Below are positions 30,639 through 42,365 of a stretch of DNA of 64,000 bases, one piece after another (the first letter of the stretch is position 1; each line of letters opens with the position of its first letter). The position numbers and the translations under genes were made by a program. The stretch spans positions 149,405,434-149,469,433 of the forward strand of contig CM066727.1 of assembly GCA_033961575.1 (NCBI GenBank). The letters run 5' to 3'. A model generated the notes under the pieces. That model saw only the letters and a list, made by a program, of their open reading frames with translations. It was not told where the DNA came from and searched no databases. The DNA comes from Aselliscus stoliczkanus (taxonomy: Eukaryota; Chordata; Mammalia; Chiroptera; Hipposideridae).

Positions 30639-31679
30639 TGCGGGGGGCCAGCCCCCGCTGACCAGGGTCCCAAGAAGGTGGACACGGAGTCGGCGATACG
30701 AAAGACAGAAAATCTTTATTACAGTAAAGGCAGAAAAAAGGGTGGAGACACCGGAAAGAGGTTCTCAGAAGTGTCACACCTTATTGTTAAAGCCTAGCTC
30801 CTTTTATAGGGGCTTTTGACTATTATCTTAATTACAAGTTATGTTTCACATGACCATGATGTTTTTCCTTACTCAGAACTTTTACCTTTTTGTAATTGTA
30901 TCTTTTTAGTTACACTGTGGCCTGTTCAAGGATTTTACTTATCATCTAAAAAGTGGTTACCATGGCTACCTTACAGGGCATATACTTGAACTATTGTCAA
31001 GAGTTTAGGCAAGAAACTATTTCTATGTGATTATAATACTTAGTAGCAAAAGGAGTTTCAAACTTTTCCTATCTTACAAAGAGCTGCATGTTTTTGTAAT
31101 AGAGGGTAACATCTGTTTCTCAGTCAAAGCTTCAGTATCTGTTGCTAGAACAAAGAGTTAAAACAAGGCTGTTAATTAAAATAACTTATGGTCAGTAAGT
31201 TGCCTCTTATCAGAACTTTCATGGCCGAGAGACCTTGGTCTCCTGGTCTCCAAGGAAACCTTTCACAGCTGCACAGGCAAGGACGAACGATAGCACCAGT
31301 TTCTCACAGAGGCTGTCTGTTTCTCACAGACTGGCTTTTTAGGGCCTATGTGGCCAAAGGCTCTATGCCTCAGTTTCCAAAGGGGCTTGAGTCCCCAATA
31401 TCTCAATTTAGGGTTCCCACGGAACTACCGCCTGGCTTAGGTTGTCTCCCCTCGTTTAGGAGATCTTACCCGTCTTTGGCTGCGTAGTTAGCTCATTGGG
31501 GTATACAGGAACTTGCCATAAATGCAGTGAGTATATTGTCTCCTATAGGAGGAAAGGCACATGGGTTCTTAGAGGCAGGAGATATTACATGACCAACCAT
31601 AAGGCAGCATCCCTAATATCCAGTGCTGAGCAGGGCAATGTGGCCTTGTCAGACACTGGGGGGCTGTCGGCTTCCCACA
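30639..31679 (-). repeat. Provirus 1 5' LTR
   Basis: 1041 bases, nearly identical to the 3' LTR. Differences seen are TTTTTTAGG/TTTTTAGGG, AAGGCCTATG/AAGGCTCTATG and GGGGTTCCCC/GGGTTCCC, i.e. about one substitution and three single-base indels. Confidence 0.95.
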
Positions 31680-32655
31680 GGATATAGTGGTGATCATGCC
31701 ACAGTTCCCACTCTGAAGGAACTTTCATTACCAAGGAGCAGACACAAATAAATGAGCATTTATAATAAGGTGTGGTGAGCATAATGGTGGGCTGTTAATA
31801 GGAACTTATATAGGACAGGAGCACTTAGTCTAGACTTGAGCAATCAGAGAAAGCTTTCTTGGAAGAAGTAATTTCTGAAATAAGATTAAGAAATCAGCCA
31901 GAGTTAGGCAGGCAGCTAGTTTACATGTGTATTATTTACAAATGCTCAAACCAGGATAAGTTAGCTCAACCTCCCACCTTCTCATCTTACTTCTTGATCA
32001 CCCTGTACTTTGCTTCCTTGCCTCACCCTACCTACGTAACTTGGTTTGTGATCTTCCATGAATGCCAGCTTATTTTAATATTTATTTAAACCAGATAGAT
32101 TTACAAAGATAGCCAGATAGATTTCATGCAGCAATGAAAACAATCTTTAACCTGATGATTGAGAAACAAAATCCTAAATTTCCTGGCAGCTTCTGAACAT
32201 GAATTGATATAGAGCAGATTTATGTCCCTGATGGGTACTGGACTCAGTAACCTTAAAATTATAGTCCTGTGTACTACTGAGTAACTGGGTGATGTTGAAC
32301 AAGCTTATTAACATCTCTAAGCTCCCCCTTTTTCTAATTAGTAAAAAGAGAGGGGTAAGACAGTCCCCAGTTGCCTTCCACCTCTATTATGAAGTGAACC
32401 AATTTATTTAGCAAAGCTAAACAGAAATGATCTATTTCTATATGGTGGTGTCATAGAAAGTAAGTTGAGGTCCCTACTAAAAGGAGAAAGATTCTACCTA
32501 CAGGGACAGGGTAGAATTTAGGAATAGAACTAGAGGGCTTACAATCTAACTCTGCAGCTTTCTCAGGCTTACCATGCACTTCTCTCATAGGCGTCTTTCC
32601 TATATGTGGTTGAAAAAGGTTTCCATTGTATCCCTATAGATTGTACCTATTTATT
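31680..32655. other. Flank with old repeats
   Basis: The start continues the old repeat split by provirus 1. A worn MIR lies at about 32230-32400 (ACTGGGTGATGTTGAACAAG...). No gene was recognised. Confidence 0.5.
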
Positions 32656-32659
32656 TATT

Positions 32660-33149
32660 TATTTATTATTATTTTTAAAAGATTTTATTGGGGAGTTGGG
32701 GGAGGGGAACAGCATTGGGGAATAGGGGAAGAGGAACAGAGAAGTTGTTGTCCTTCTGTTCTTCAGTCTAGTTGTGGAGGATGTCGCTTCACTGGCCCAT
32801 GTTGGTATTGGATCATTGCGCTCTTCCTGGCTGAGGCAGTATGTCACCGGTCACTGGACAGCCACTCACAGTGGCTCATGGCAACTCTCACCGGCTGCTG
32901 GCCCCATGCCGCTCACGCTGGCTGCGGGCCACTCACAGTAGCTTACAGCAGCCAACTGCAGCAGGGGCTGCCGCCTGTGCCATCGCCGGCGACTCATGGC
33001 ACCCCAGCTCCAGGTTGAGCTATTGTTTACAATCTTAGCTGTAGAGAGCGCAGTGTCACAGGCCCATGTGGGATCTGAACCGGCAGCCCTGCTGATCAGA
33101 GCTTGCGCTCCCAAGCCAACTCAACCAACTGAGCCACTCGGCTGGCCCC
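32660..33149 (-). mobile_element. Long tRNA-headed SINE, reversed
   Basis: AAGATTTTATTGGGGAGTTG to ...GAGCCACTCGGCTGGCCCC. It is flanked by GATTGTACCTATTTATT / GATTGTATCTATTTATT. Confidence 0.9.
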
Positions 33150-33687
33150 GATTGTATCTATTTATTAATGTTATTGATTGAACCAAATCGATCTGTCTCT
33201 AGAGACAGACAGCAAGGGGCACACAGTGACTATTTCATATGCCCACACTTACTACTCTGCCAAGTGCCATTACATTCCTCTCTCTTACTATCTTTCTTGG
33301 AAGAACCCCTGCTTCTAACTGGTGCTAAGCAAAACCTATAGTAAGTGAGGTAGACTCACTCTCTGGCCCACTACAGGGGTCCAGATGTTTTGGAAGTTTA
33401 AACTAAACACAGTGGTAGATACTAACTCCAAAATAATGCCTGACAAATCCCACAACAAATATGATTCAGAAGGCTTGGCTGAATATGAAGGTCTTGAGTA
33501 CACCTGAGGAGTCAACCCAATATTTCCGGTTTCTAATTTCCAGTTTTACAATAAGTAACTTCCCTTTTAACACTCCTGCTGAGGGTGGGAAATGGTAGAC
33601 AGCCTTTTCATTCCATGTGAGCCCAAGGTACTTGTATGATCCAGGGAACAAGAGAGGAGTGGCCCAGGGGTGTGAGACATTCACAGC

Positions 33688-33690
<3 letters not shown>

Positions 33691-33739
<49 letters not shown>
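33691..33739. repeat. (GT)n microsatellite
   Basis: About 24 uninterrupted GT units. It explains Cys/Val- and Thr/His-repeat open frames on the two strands. Confidence 0.97.
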
Positions 33740-33740
<1 letters not shown>

Positions 33741-33794
33741 TGAGGGTGGCAGGATTGTCAGGTTGGTTTTCAGATCCTTGTGTAAAATTAAATG

Positions 33795-34273
33795 TGGGGC
33801 CAGCTGAGTGGCTCAGTTGGTTAAGAGTTAGCTTAAGAGCACGCGCTCTGAGCAACAGGACTGCTGGTTCAATTCCCACATGGGCCAGTAATGCTGTACC
33901 AGAGCTGAGCTGTCACTGAGCTGCCAACAAGTGGCAGGATAGCTCAGCTGGTGAGAGCACATGCTCCTAACAACAAGACTGCCTGTTTGATGGTGGGCTA
34001 TGTCCACCCACAACTAAGACTGAACTCGGCACCTTGAGCTGAGCTGTCACACGGATAGCTCAGTGGACAGAGCATGCACTCTTAACAACAAGGCTGCTGG
34101 TTCAACTCCCGCATGGGATAGTGACTACACCCTCCTGCAACTAAGATTGTAATACAGCACCTTGAGTTTAGAGGCCAAAAGCTGCCAACGGGAAGCCAGA
34201 TGACTACTGGCACCCTCCACAACTAAGATTGAAGAACCACAACTTGGCTGGTCCCCCTCCCCTAATTAAAAAA
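33795..34273 (+). mobile_element. Composite VES-like SINE
   Basis: Same architecture as 15594-16180: GGCTCAGTTGGTTAAGAGTT, then ...AGCTCAGCTGGTGAGAGCAC and AGCTCAGTGGACAGAGCATG units, CACCTTGAGCTGAGCTG spacers and a CTTGGCTGGTCCCC end. The duplication AAATTAAATGTG is present on both sides. Confidence 0.8.
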
Positions 34274-34489
34274 AAATTAAATGTGAATGACTTTGCTGTT
34301 CATAAGTGACAAAGGTACAAGGGAAATATTTATTACAGACCCATTCTAACTTGCCAATGGTGTTGTCTTTTTGGCTCTCCAATAGAAGAGAAGGCTACCT
34401 TAAAGTAGGTGTTAAGTCACTAACTCTTTCAAAGTAAGAGTTTTCCACTGTCCTAGGTTTGAAAGGCTGCAATAAGATAGAAGAAAAAA

Positions 34490-34690
34490 TAAAATAATAA
34501 TAGCAGCCAACATCTATTGAGACCTTTCTATGTGCCAAGCCCTGGGCTAAGCATTTGCATGCAAATGTTTACATACATTATGGCCTTTAAAGCTTATAAA
34601 GTGCTATTTCTTCTGTTTTGTAAAAGAGGAAACAGACTTAGAGAGGTTAAATAACTTGTCCACAATTACACAGCCAATAACCCTGATCTG
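34490..34690 (-). mobile_element. MIR, reversed
   Basis: CTATGTGCCAAGCCCTGGGC, AGAGGAAACAGACTTAGAGA and AACTTGTCCACAATTACACA are reversed MIR landmarks in order. Confidence 0.75.
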
Positions 34691-34721
34691 AGCTAAATTT
34701 CAAGTTTGTCATTGAACTTTT

Positions 34722-35180
34722 TTTTTTTTTTAAAGGTTTTATTGGGGAATTGGGGAAGGAGAACAGGGTGGGGAATTGGGGAAGGGGAACAGACAAGTTG
34801 CTGTCCTTTTGTTCTTCAGTCTAGTTTCGGAGGACGTTGCTTCACTGGCTCATGTTGGTATCGTCATTGCACTATTCCTGGATGAGGCAGATCTGTCACT
34901 GGCCTCTGGATGTCGCTCACCGCGGCTATTGGCAGCTCACACTGGCTGCCAGCAGCTCACGCTGGCTGCCGGCCACTCACTGTAGCCTATGGCAGCCCAC
35001 TGCAGCAGAGGCTGCAGCTGTGCTGTCCCTGGGACTCACAGCAGCCCAGCTCCAGGCGGAGCTTTGTTCACCATCTTAGCTGTAGAGGGCAGTGTCACTG
35101 GCCCTCATATGTGGGATCCGAACCGGGGCTGCTGGCATCCCAAAACCAGCTCTTAACCAATGCACCCCTCGGTCGGCCCT
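34722..35180 (-). mobile_element. Long tRNA-headed SINE, reversed
   Basis: A full reversed copy flanked by GTCATTGAACTTTT on both sides (34708-34721 and 35181-35194). Confidence 0.9.
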
Positions 35181-36434
35181 GTCATTGAACTTTTGTGCCT
35201 GGATGACATTCTGCACTTTGATCATGAACAAATAAATACGAGGGGTTCACTGCCCTCAGTCTAGGAGAGCTAGTCCCTCCACACTGGAATACTCCATTGC
35301 TCATGCTGCAACTAAGTGGCCACTTGTGCCATTTCATGAGGGCTCATGACACCTCTTCTTATCAGGTTGTCACCCAGACATCACTGTGTGTAATGGTAAG
35401 ATGAAGATAATTATATCTTGCCTCTCAGAGTCTTTTTGAGGATTAAGAGAGACACTGTCAGTGAAGAGCTTTCCTCAGAGCAGTACATCGTGATAAGCTT
35501 GGAACAAATAGCAGTTTTAAACACGACTAGTCATATTACTGATTTCTTGTGACTTCCACTATTCATATTTCTATCTCTACTTTTTTCTCTAAACCAATTC
35601 CCCATCAAAGTTATAATCCCATAATTTTGTAAATTGGCTTTTGAAGTCACTTTAAAAAATCCAAATAATTTTATCTACTCAATTATTACATATGCCCATT
35701 ACCTAACCACTCCACTTCTCTGATTCCAGTTAAACCAGGATGGTTTGCCAATCCACAAACATAACTTAATCTCCATTGCCCTGTATTACTCATTTGTTTT
35801 TATGGGAACCTGGGGAGACTAGAGAGTCCTGTTTCCATCAGAGGGATCTGTATCTCAGGTTAGAATTGTCCTCACCTTTCAGCCTCTATTCTAGAGATTG
35901 AAACCTACCCTACACATTTCTAGAAGGGGAAAGCATGTCCTGGAATGTCCTCCCAATCTGCTCCTCACAAGCAGTTCCTACTGGTTATTCAAGGCTCCCT
36001 TGATGCATTATCTCCTCCAGGAAGCCTTCTCTGAATCCCTCCCTTGTGAAGTGACTGTCCTTTTAACAACCACAGCCTGCATGTTTACCGTCCTTTAATA
36101 TCATTGCGCCCGATGACCTTTCTCTGTACACTCTGCGCTCCTTGAGAGCAGGGACACTGTTTTCATTCGTGTACCCCACCCATAGGAAGTGTTCAATGTT
36201 TGTGGGATGAATGTCACATAGTTACTTGCTTTCTAAAGGAAAGGTCCATTTGTCAGGCATATTTGCCCCTTATAGCAATGCTGTTTATGTTGTTCCTACA
36301 CATATCAAAGGAAGTGCTCGATTATACATTTAGTAAACCTTACCTGCTAGATGAGATCCTGAGGTCTCATCTTTTTTTCCTTCCATACATACCTTAAGGC
36401 TGGTTCATGCCTTAAAACAAATGAACAAACAAGC

Positions 36435-36473
<39 letters not shown>

Positions 36474-36640
36474 ATGAGTGTGCTCTTTTATGGTTTTTCT
36501 TTATTATGTAACCAATGTATGATCATTGTAACACATTAGAACACATGAATAACAAAAAAAGGAGGAAACACTGAGCATAATTCTACTACTCAGAGAAAAC
36601 CACTATTGATATTTTTCTGACCATCATGTAGACTTTTCTT
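35181..36640. other. Intergenic, old LINE/SINE remnants
   Basis: MIR-like sequence lies at about 35395-35520 and an L2 3' end at about 35890-36215 (GGAAGCCTTCTCTGAATCCC, CTCCTTGAGAGCAGGGACAC). A (CA)n tract runs from about 36437 to 36471. No gene was recognised. Confidence 0.6.
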
Positions 36641-36644
36641 TCGT

Positions 36645-37108
36645 TTTTTTTTTTTTTTTTTTTAAAGATTTTATTGGGGAATTAGGATAGGGAACAGCAT
36701 TGGGGAATTGGGGAAGGGGAACAGCCAAGTGGCTGTCCTTTTGTTCTTCAGTCTAGTTGTGGAGGACGTCGCTTCACTGGCCCATGTTGATATTGTGATC
36801 GTTGCACTCGTCCCCGCTGAGGCAGTCACTCGCCTGCGATTGGACAGCCACTCATGGTGGCTCATGGCAGCTCACGCCATCTGCTGGCTGCTCACCATAG
36901 CTCACCGCAGCCCACTGCAGCCCCACTGCAGCCTATGCCACCGCCAGCCACTCACAGCAGCCCAGCTCCAGGTCTAGCTGTTGTTCACCATATTAGCGGT
37001 AGAGGGCGCAGAGTAACTGGTCCATGTGGAATCCGAACTGGTGATCTTGCTGCTCAGAGTTGGCACTCCCAAGCCAACTCTTAACCAACGAGCCACTCAG
37101 CCGGCCCC
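36645..37108 (-). mobile_element. Long tRNA-headed SINE, reversed
   Basis: AAGATTTTATTGGGGAATTA to ...AGCCACTCAGCCGGCCCC. It faces the + copy at 37153 with a 44-base gap. Confidence 0.88.
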
Positions 37109-37152
37109 AGAATTTTCTTTATGCATGTATATACTTTAAAAATGGGTCACAC

Positions 37153-37556
37153 GGGCCGGCCGAGTGGCACATTGGTTAGGAATTGTCTTGGGATGTCAGC
37201 ACTGAGCACCAAGGCCCCGTTTCAGATCCCACATATAAGGGCCAGTGACGCTGCATCCTCTACAGCTAAGATGGTGAACAACAGCTCTACCTGGAGTTGG
37301 GCAGCCATGAGTCACCAACAGCGGCATAGGCTGCAGTGGGGCTAGCCAGCACCTGGCAGGCACTTTCATGAGCTGTCGTGAGCCGCCGTGAGCGGCCATC
37401 TAATGGCTGGTGAGCGACTGTCTCAGCTGGGAAGAGCGCAATGATAATACCAACATGGGCTAGTGAAGTGATGTCCTCCACAACTAGATTGAAGAACAAA
37501 AGGATAGCAATTTATCTCTTACCCTTCCTGAATTCCCCAATAAAATCTTTAAAAAA
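37153..37556 (+). mobile_element. Long tRNA-headed SINE
   Basis: GGGCCGGCCGAGTGGCACAT... to ...TTCCCCAATAAAATCTTTAA. The body starts at CTCTACAGCTAAGATGGTGA. With the preceding reversed copy it forms a head-to-head inverted pair. Confidence 0.88.
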
Positions 37557-37944
37557 TAAAATGCGTTACAGTGTTCATATGATACTTTTTTCTCTTTATA
37601 TATATTTAAGTACTAAATATCCTTTATGTCATATTAGATCACATGGTTTTTATTGTATTAATATACCACATTTTATTTATTCTTGGCTGGCTGTATTATT
37701 TCCAATGTTTAGCAATTATCCACAGCACTACAAGGTGGTTAAATGCTTAAGGTATTATTTTATTATTACCTTAGGATGAAATTTTGAAAATAAAAATGCT
37801 GGTCCAATGGATATGTATAATTTATGTGAGTTTTTAGTGTTTTTTTATGAACTAACAAATTACCCTTAGCCTCCACTGTCAGTGTACAAGTACTCAGGTC
37901 CCTGAATTTTTGCTGACCCTGGACACTTGTATTAAAACAAAACC

Positions 37945-38565
37945 AAGCAGGCTGTGGGCTTGGGTGCAGACATGGCCAAGTCCAAGAACCACACCACACA
38001 TAACCAGTGCTGAAAATGGCACAGAAATAGCATCAAGAAACCCCGATCACAAAAAACATGAATCTCTTAAGGGGGTGGACCCCAAGTTCCTGAGGAACAT
38101 GTGCTTTGCTAAGAAGCACAACAAGAAGGGCCTGAAGAAAATGCAAGCAAACAATGCCAAGGCTGAGGCCATCAAGGCCCTCGTAAAGCCCAAGGAGATC
38201 AAGTCCAAGATCCCAAAGGGTGGCAGCCGCAAGCTCAGTCAACTTGCCTACATCGCTGACCCCAAGCTTGGGAAACGTGCTGGCGCCTGCATTGCCAAAG
38301 GCCCCAGGCTCTGCTGGCCAAAGTCCAAGGCCAAGGTGCAAACCAAGGCCCCAGCCCCAGCTGAGGCTGCAGTAGCAGCTACACCTCCATCTCAGGCACT
38401 GCCCCCCACAAACCCCCAAGAAGCCCCCAGAGTAGAGGCCTCTATCCGCCAATGTGAGGATGGAAGGACTGGTGTGACCCCAAGTTTCTGTCTGCATGGA
38501 GCTGGTGTCCTCCTTTGATATCTGGACAAATAAAACTGAGGCAGAATCTGTCAAAAAGAAAAAAA
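37945..38565 (+). pseudogene. RPL29 processed pseudogene
   Basis: The ATG at 37972 starts [12 protein letters not shown], the N-terminus of ribosomal protein eL29. An in-frame TGA follows at codon 14 (NQC-stop). Beyond it the sequence reads [34 protein letters not shown] and [20 protein letters not shown]. There are no introns, a 3' UTR with AATAAA at about 38526 is retained, and A-rich sequence follows, all marks of an L1-made retrocopy. The long open frame 37910-38518 that spans it begins at a non-ATG codon and has no known function of its own. A SINE starts at the A-rich tail. Confidence 0.92.
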
Positions 38566-38576
38566 GCAAAAACAAC

Positions 38577-39013
38577 AGGGCCGGCCAAGTGGCGCATTGG
38601 TTAAGAGCTGGGTTGGGATGCCAGCAGCCTGGGTTTGGATCCCACATGTGAGGGCCAGTGACACTGCCCTCTATAGCTAACAACAGCTCCACCTAGAGCT
38701 GGGCTGTGCAAACCCCGGCGACGGTGTAGGCTGCAGCCCCTGCTGCAGTGGGCTGCCATAGGCTACAGTGAACGGCCGGCAGCCAGCAGGAGCTGCCAAT
38801 AGTCGCGGTGAACAACCATCCAGAGGCCGGCGACCTATCTGCCTCATCCAGGAAGAACGCAATGATGATACCAACATGGGCCAGTGAAGCAATGTCCTCT
38901 GCAACTAGACTGAAGAACAAAAAGACAGCAACTTGTCTGTTCCCCTTCCCCGATTCCCCAACGCTGTTCCTCTTCCCCAATTCCCCAGTAAAATCTTAAA
39001 AAAAAAAAAAAAA
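38577..39013 (+). mobile_element. Long tRNA-headed SINE in the RPL29 retrocopy tail
   Basis: GGGCCGGCCAAGTGGCGCAT...CTCTATAGCTAACAACAGCT...CCCAGTAAAATCTTAAA plus poly(A). It follows directly on the A-rich 3' end of the RPL29 pseudogene. Confidence 0.88.
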
Positions 39014-39077
39014 TTAAAAAAAACAACAACAAAGAAAAAACCAAGCAAACAATTTACTTCGTTATTGCAACCATCTC

Positions 39078-39158
39078 TGACCCTCATATGAGGGACCTGA
39101 ACTGGGGCCGCTGGCTTCCCAAGCCAGCTCTTAACCACCGCACTACTCGGCTGGCCCC
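39078..39158 (-). mobile_element. SINE head fragment, reversed
   Basis: CTGACCCTCATATGAGGGAC...GCACTACTCGGCTGGCCCC: the head only, its 3' end truncated. Confidence 0.75.
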
Positions 39159-39651
39159 ATGCAAAGTCATTCTTGTTTTACTTGGCATTTCTTCAACCAC
39201 TGAAAAGTTTATTTTCATATATTTAGTGATGCTTATCTCTTTTGTAAAGTGAGTATTCTCATCTTTTGCTTGTTTTTCTATTAATTTCAATGTTTTGTTT
39301 CATTTGGGAGTTGTATCAGTATCCAGGATTTCTTGGATTCAAGGCCCATTTCACAATGATAGATGTTAAGGGAGGTTTGCACATGTGCATGAGTATGTGT
39401 GTCCCTGAGCAAGGCATTTATGAGTAGAAAAGACTTCTCAGGCTACTTTGGTTATTAAAATTAATGTTTGATTTACTAACATTGTAATTAAAAATATTTT
39501 TTCTTTAACAATTTGTTCATTTTAAGATCTTATTTTATTCATAAAATTCACCTAATTTTATCAGTGTTTGAGGAGAAGTTTGATTAATATTTGCTTCTGT
39601 TAATTAAGCACCTTTGAATATTTTAAACTGCTTTAGAAAGTTAACATAGTT

Positions 39652-39659
<8 letters not shown>

Positions 39660-39689
<30 letters not shown>

Positions 39690-40118
39690 TTTTATTGGGG
39701 AATTGGCGGAGGGGAACAGCGTTGGGGAATCGGGGAAGGGGAACAGACAAGTTGCTGTCTTTTTGTTCTTCAGTCTAGTTGCGGAGGACGTTGCTTCACT
39801 GTTGGTATCATCATTGCGCTCTTCCCGGATGAGGCAGATCGGTCGCTGGCCTCTGGATGTCGCTCACCGCGGCTATTGGCAGCTCACACTTGGCTGCCAG
39901 CCACTCACGCTGGCTGCGGGCCACTCACTGTAGCCTATGGCAGCCCACTGCAGCAGGGGCTGCAGCCCACACCATCACCGGGGCTCGCACAGCCCAGCTC
40001 CAGGTGGAGCTGTTGTTAGCTGTAGAGGGCAGTGTCACTGGCCCTCATGTGGGATCCGAACCGGGGCCGCTGGCATCCCAAAACCAGCGCTCAACCAATG
40101 CGCCACTCGGCCGGCCCA
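39660..40118 (-). mobile_element. Long tRNA-headed SINE, reversed
   Basis: Poly(T) and AAGATTTTATTGGGGAATTG to ...CGCCACTCGGCCGGCCC. AACATAGTTAACTTTTT lies on both sides. The body lacks CTGGCCCATG between TTCACT and TTGGTATC, a subfamily deletion shared with 45471-45944 and 58835-59266. Confidence 0.92.
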
Positions 40119-40599
40119 ACATAGTTAACTTTTTAAAAAGTGCATTAATTGTGTGACTGATAAACTTTAAATAAGCCTTGCAAATCAAATAACAACATAA
40201 ATATGGCAAAGTTACCTTAAACTTTCTAACACAGTTTATGAATTTAGCACAATTTTCTATTATCTTAAAGTCATAAATCTAATACTCATTATACATTTTA
40301 AAATTGGAGTTATAAGAAAAACCTGTTAGTCTATTATACCAAATTGTTCTTTAATATACCAAATTCTCTTACATGTTTTAAGTACTTAAAACACTACATA
40401 GCTATAGAGTACTCCCAAATTTAATTCAAAATAGTAATAATTCAGGGTTTGGTTTACTTAGCCATCTCTATACTTAATTCTAAATCTCCCCAGACATTTA
40501 CAACAAAGGAAGAAATTATTTCCTCCCAAGAATTTTGACATTGACCTTTTGGGTAGGTGAGGTTGCATAAAAACCTGAGACTTTGTTTGGGATAAGAAT

Positions 40600-40910
40600 A
40601 CAGAAATGCCTTGGTTTGTGAGCGTAATTCATTCTGGAAGCAAACTACTCGTATTGCAAGACATCGCTTGTTTACCACATTAAAACGTATTAGAGAGGCC
40701 GGCCGAGTGGCACGGTGGTTAAGAGCTGGCCTGGGAAGCCAGTGGCCCCAGTTCGGTCCCCCATATGAGGGCCAGTAACACTGCCCTCAAAACAAAAACA
40801 AAAACAAAAACAAAAACAAAAACAAAAACAAAAAACGTATTAGAAATGATTGCTCATCTTGGGGAACATTTGCAAACCACGTTATTTGCAACCCAAGGTT
40901 TTACTGCATT
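40600..40910. mobile_element. Possible DNA transposon remnant split by a SINE
   Basis: CCTTGGTTTGTGAGCGTAAT...AAGACATCGCTTGTTTACCA and, after the SINE, CAAACCACGTTATTTGCAAC...CAAGGTTTTACTGCA resemble a widespread mammalian MITE that starts and ends with 'aaccttgg...gcgag' motifs. Class and boundaries are uncertain. Confidence 0.35.
40696..40833 (+). mobile_element. Short tRNA-headed SINE with (CAAAAA)n tail
   Basis: The head GAGGCCGGCCGAGTGGCACG...GGTTCGGTCCCC... is followed by an (AAAAAC)n tail. AAAACGTATTAGA lies on both sides. Confidence 0.88.
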
Positions 40911-42179
40911 TATATTAATAACTATAGATATTGTCAAATGACTAAACTCAAACAATTTAGTAATGAGTTTGATGTCCTTTAGTTAAGGAAAAACAATCCA
41001 TGGATTTGAGGAGAACAGTGCCTTACAAGCAGTGGAACACTCTTTCTGAGGGACTTTGGTCAAGAGCGAGTTTTGTAGAGCGTTAGAAGTTCCAACGCCC
41101 AGGCAGGGCAACGTTGGCTGGGGATGCATGTCTGACCTTATTTAGAAAGATCAAGGAACAAGAGAATATGTGAAAGTTCAGTGGTGTTTGGGGATTGGCT
41201 GGCTGGATACACGGCATTTCCGGTCAAGCAGGTCATTTACATGAATTCACAAGTTTGGTTTGCTGACATGGCATTTTGGGCAGGAGGGGTTTCATCTTGA
41301 GCTTAGAAATTTATTTCAACATCTAGGATGAGTTTTCTCACAATGATGGAGGACAAGTAATACTAGAAGGCTCTTTTAATGTCCTTATCCCTATCTCACA
41401 CAATCCCCTGCTCCTGCATTTGAGTGTGTGACCTCTAATTTTTATGTCCAAGTTAAGCTTGGAACCCCGTCCACATCACTTCACCAACTGTTTGGATCCA
41501 ACAAGTCATTTCCATTTACATTCTAAGCTGAATTACTTTCATAGTCTTCCTCTCTATAGTGCTACAAGTCATACAGATATTCAAATGACACCTGTTTAGA
41601 TCCTGTAAAATTTGTTCTATCTGATTCAAGGGTCACAGTACTAAGGTCATTCTTGTGAAACCAGATTACAGTTTCTGTTTTCTTTGCCAAAACAAATAGG
41701 ACATACGCAAAGTTGTAAAGTTATTTGAGTAAACAACTGCTGGCAATTAACCAGGTTTAATTCAATGATAGAGTCCTCCCTTTTTTCTTTTCTCCCTTCT
41801 TCTGCGAATCACAAGAATCACATATTATCACTTCACTCATAAATGTTGAAATCCCTAGTTGATAGCTATTGGCTCTAAGTAAGGAAATGATCTCAGAATT
41901 TGAGAACAAAGTTAGAAATCATACCACCCTCTGAATGTGAAGTGAGCCATCTTAGAAGCAACCCTACCTAAGAGATAGTTTACTAGTGTGATGCTGAAGT
42001 GGCTTGAGAAGTTCCTGGGTTTCACTAGAGTTAGAAAGCAGTCCTGGAATGTGATGTGTGTACATTACTTGAATGCACTTGACACACTACAACAAGTGTG
42101 AGTATAGTAGTGTTCTGTCAGAGGAGTGATGTGTTACATAAAGTCTAGGAGGAGGTAGCCAAAGAGGAGGTAGCCTGAA

Positions 42180-42365
42180 ATCACCTTGTCAAGGATTGAA
42201 TCCTGGCTCCACCATTTATCAACTAATGTAATCTTGGTCAAGTAGTTTAATTTCTCTGTGCCTTGGTTTCCTTAAGTATAAAATGGGTTGTTGTGAAGAT
42301 TAAGTGAGATAATGTTCACAAAATTATTAAAACTATGTCTGAAATATAGTAAGCTATATTATCAT
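42180..42365 (+). mobile_element. MIR SINE
   Basis: TTGAATCCTGGCTCCACCAT, CTCTGTGCCTTGGTTTCCTT and AAGATTAAGTGAGATAATG are MIR landmarks in + order. Confidence 0.8.

Larger units (their letters stand above)
24948..31679 (-). mobile_element. Provirus 1, class II ERV lacking pol
   Basis: The order on the - strand is 5' LTR (30639-31679), tRNA-Lys PBS, 40-bp leader repeats, gag (broken), integrase scrap, env, polypurine tract, 3' LTR (24948-25989). A 6-base duplication GGATAT flanks it (24942-24947 and 31680-31685). Betaretrovirus-like assignment rests on the Lys PBS, the 6-base duplication, an MGQ myristoylation-type Gag start and a C-X7-C transmembrane protein. The element is 6.7 kb, against roughly 8-9 kb for a complete relative; essentially all protease, reverse transcriptase, RNase H and most integrase are absent. 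The LTRs differ at about four positions, so the insertion is recent. Confidence 0.95.

Noticed and set aside
37910..38518. A 202-residue novel protein
   Set aside because: The frame is an RPL29 processed pseudogene read from a non-ATG codon, with an in-frame stop after the true start.
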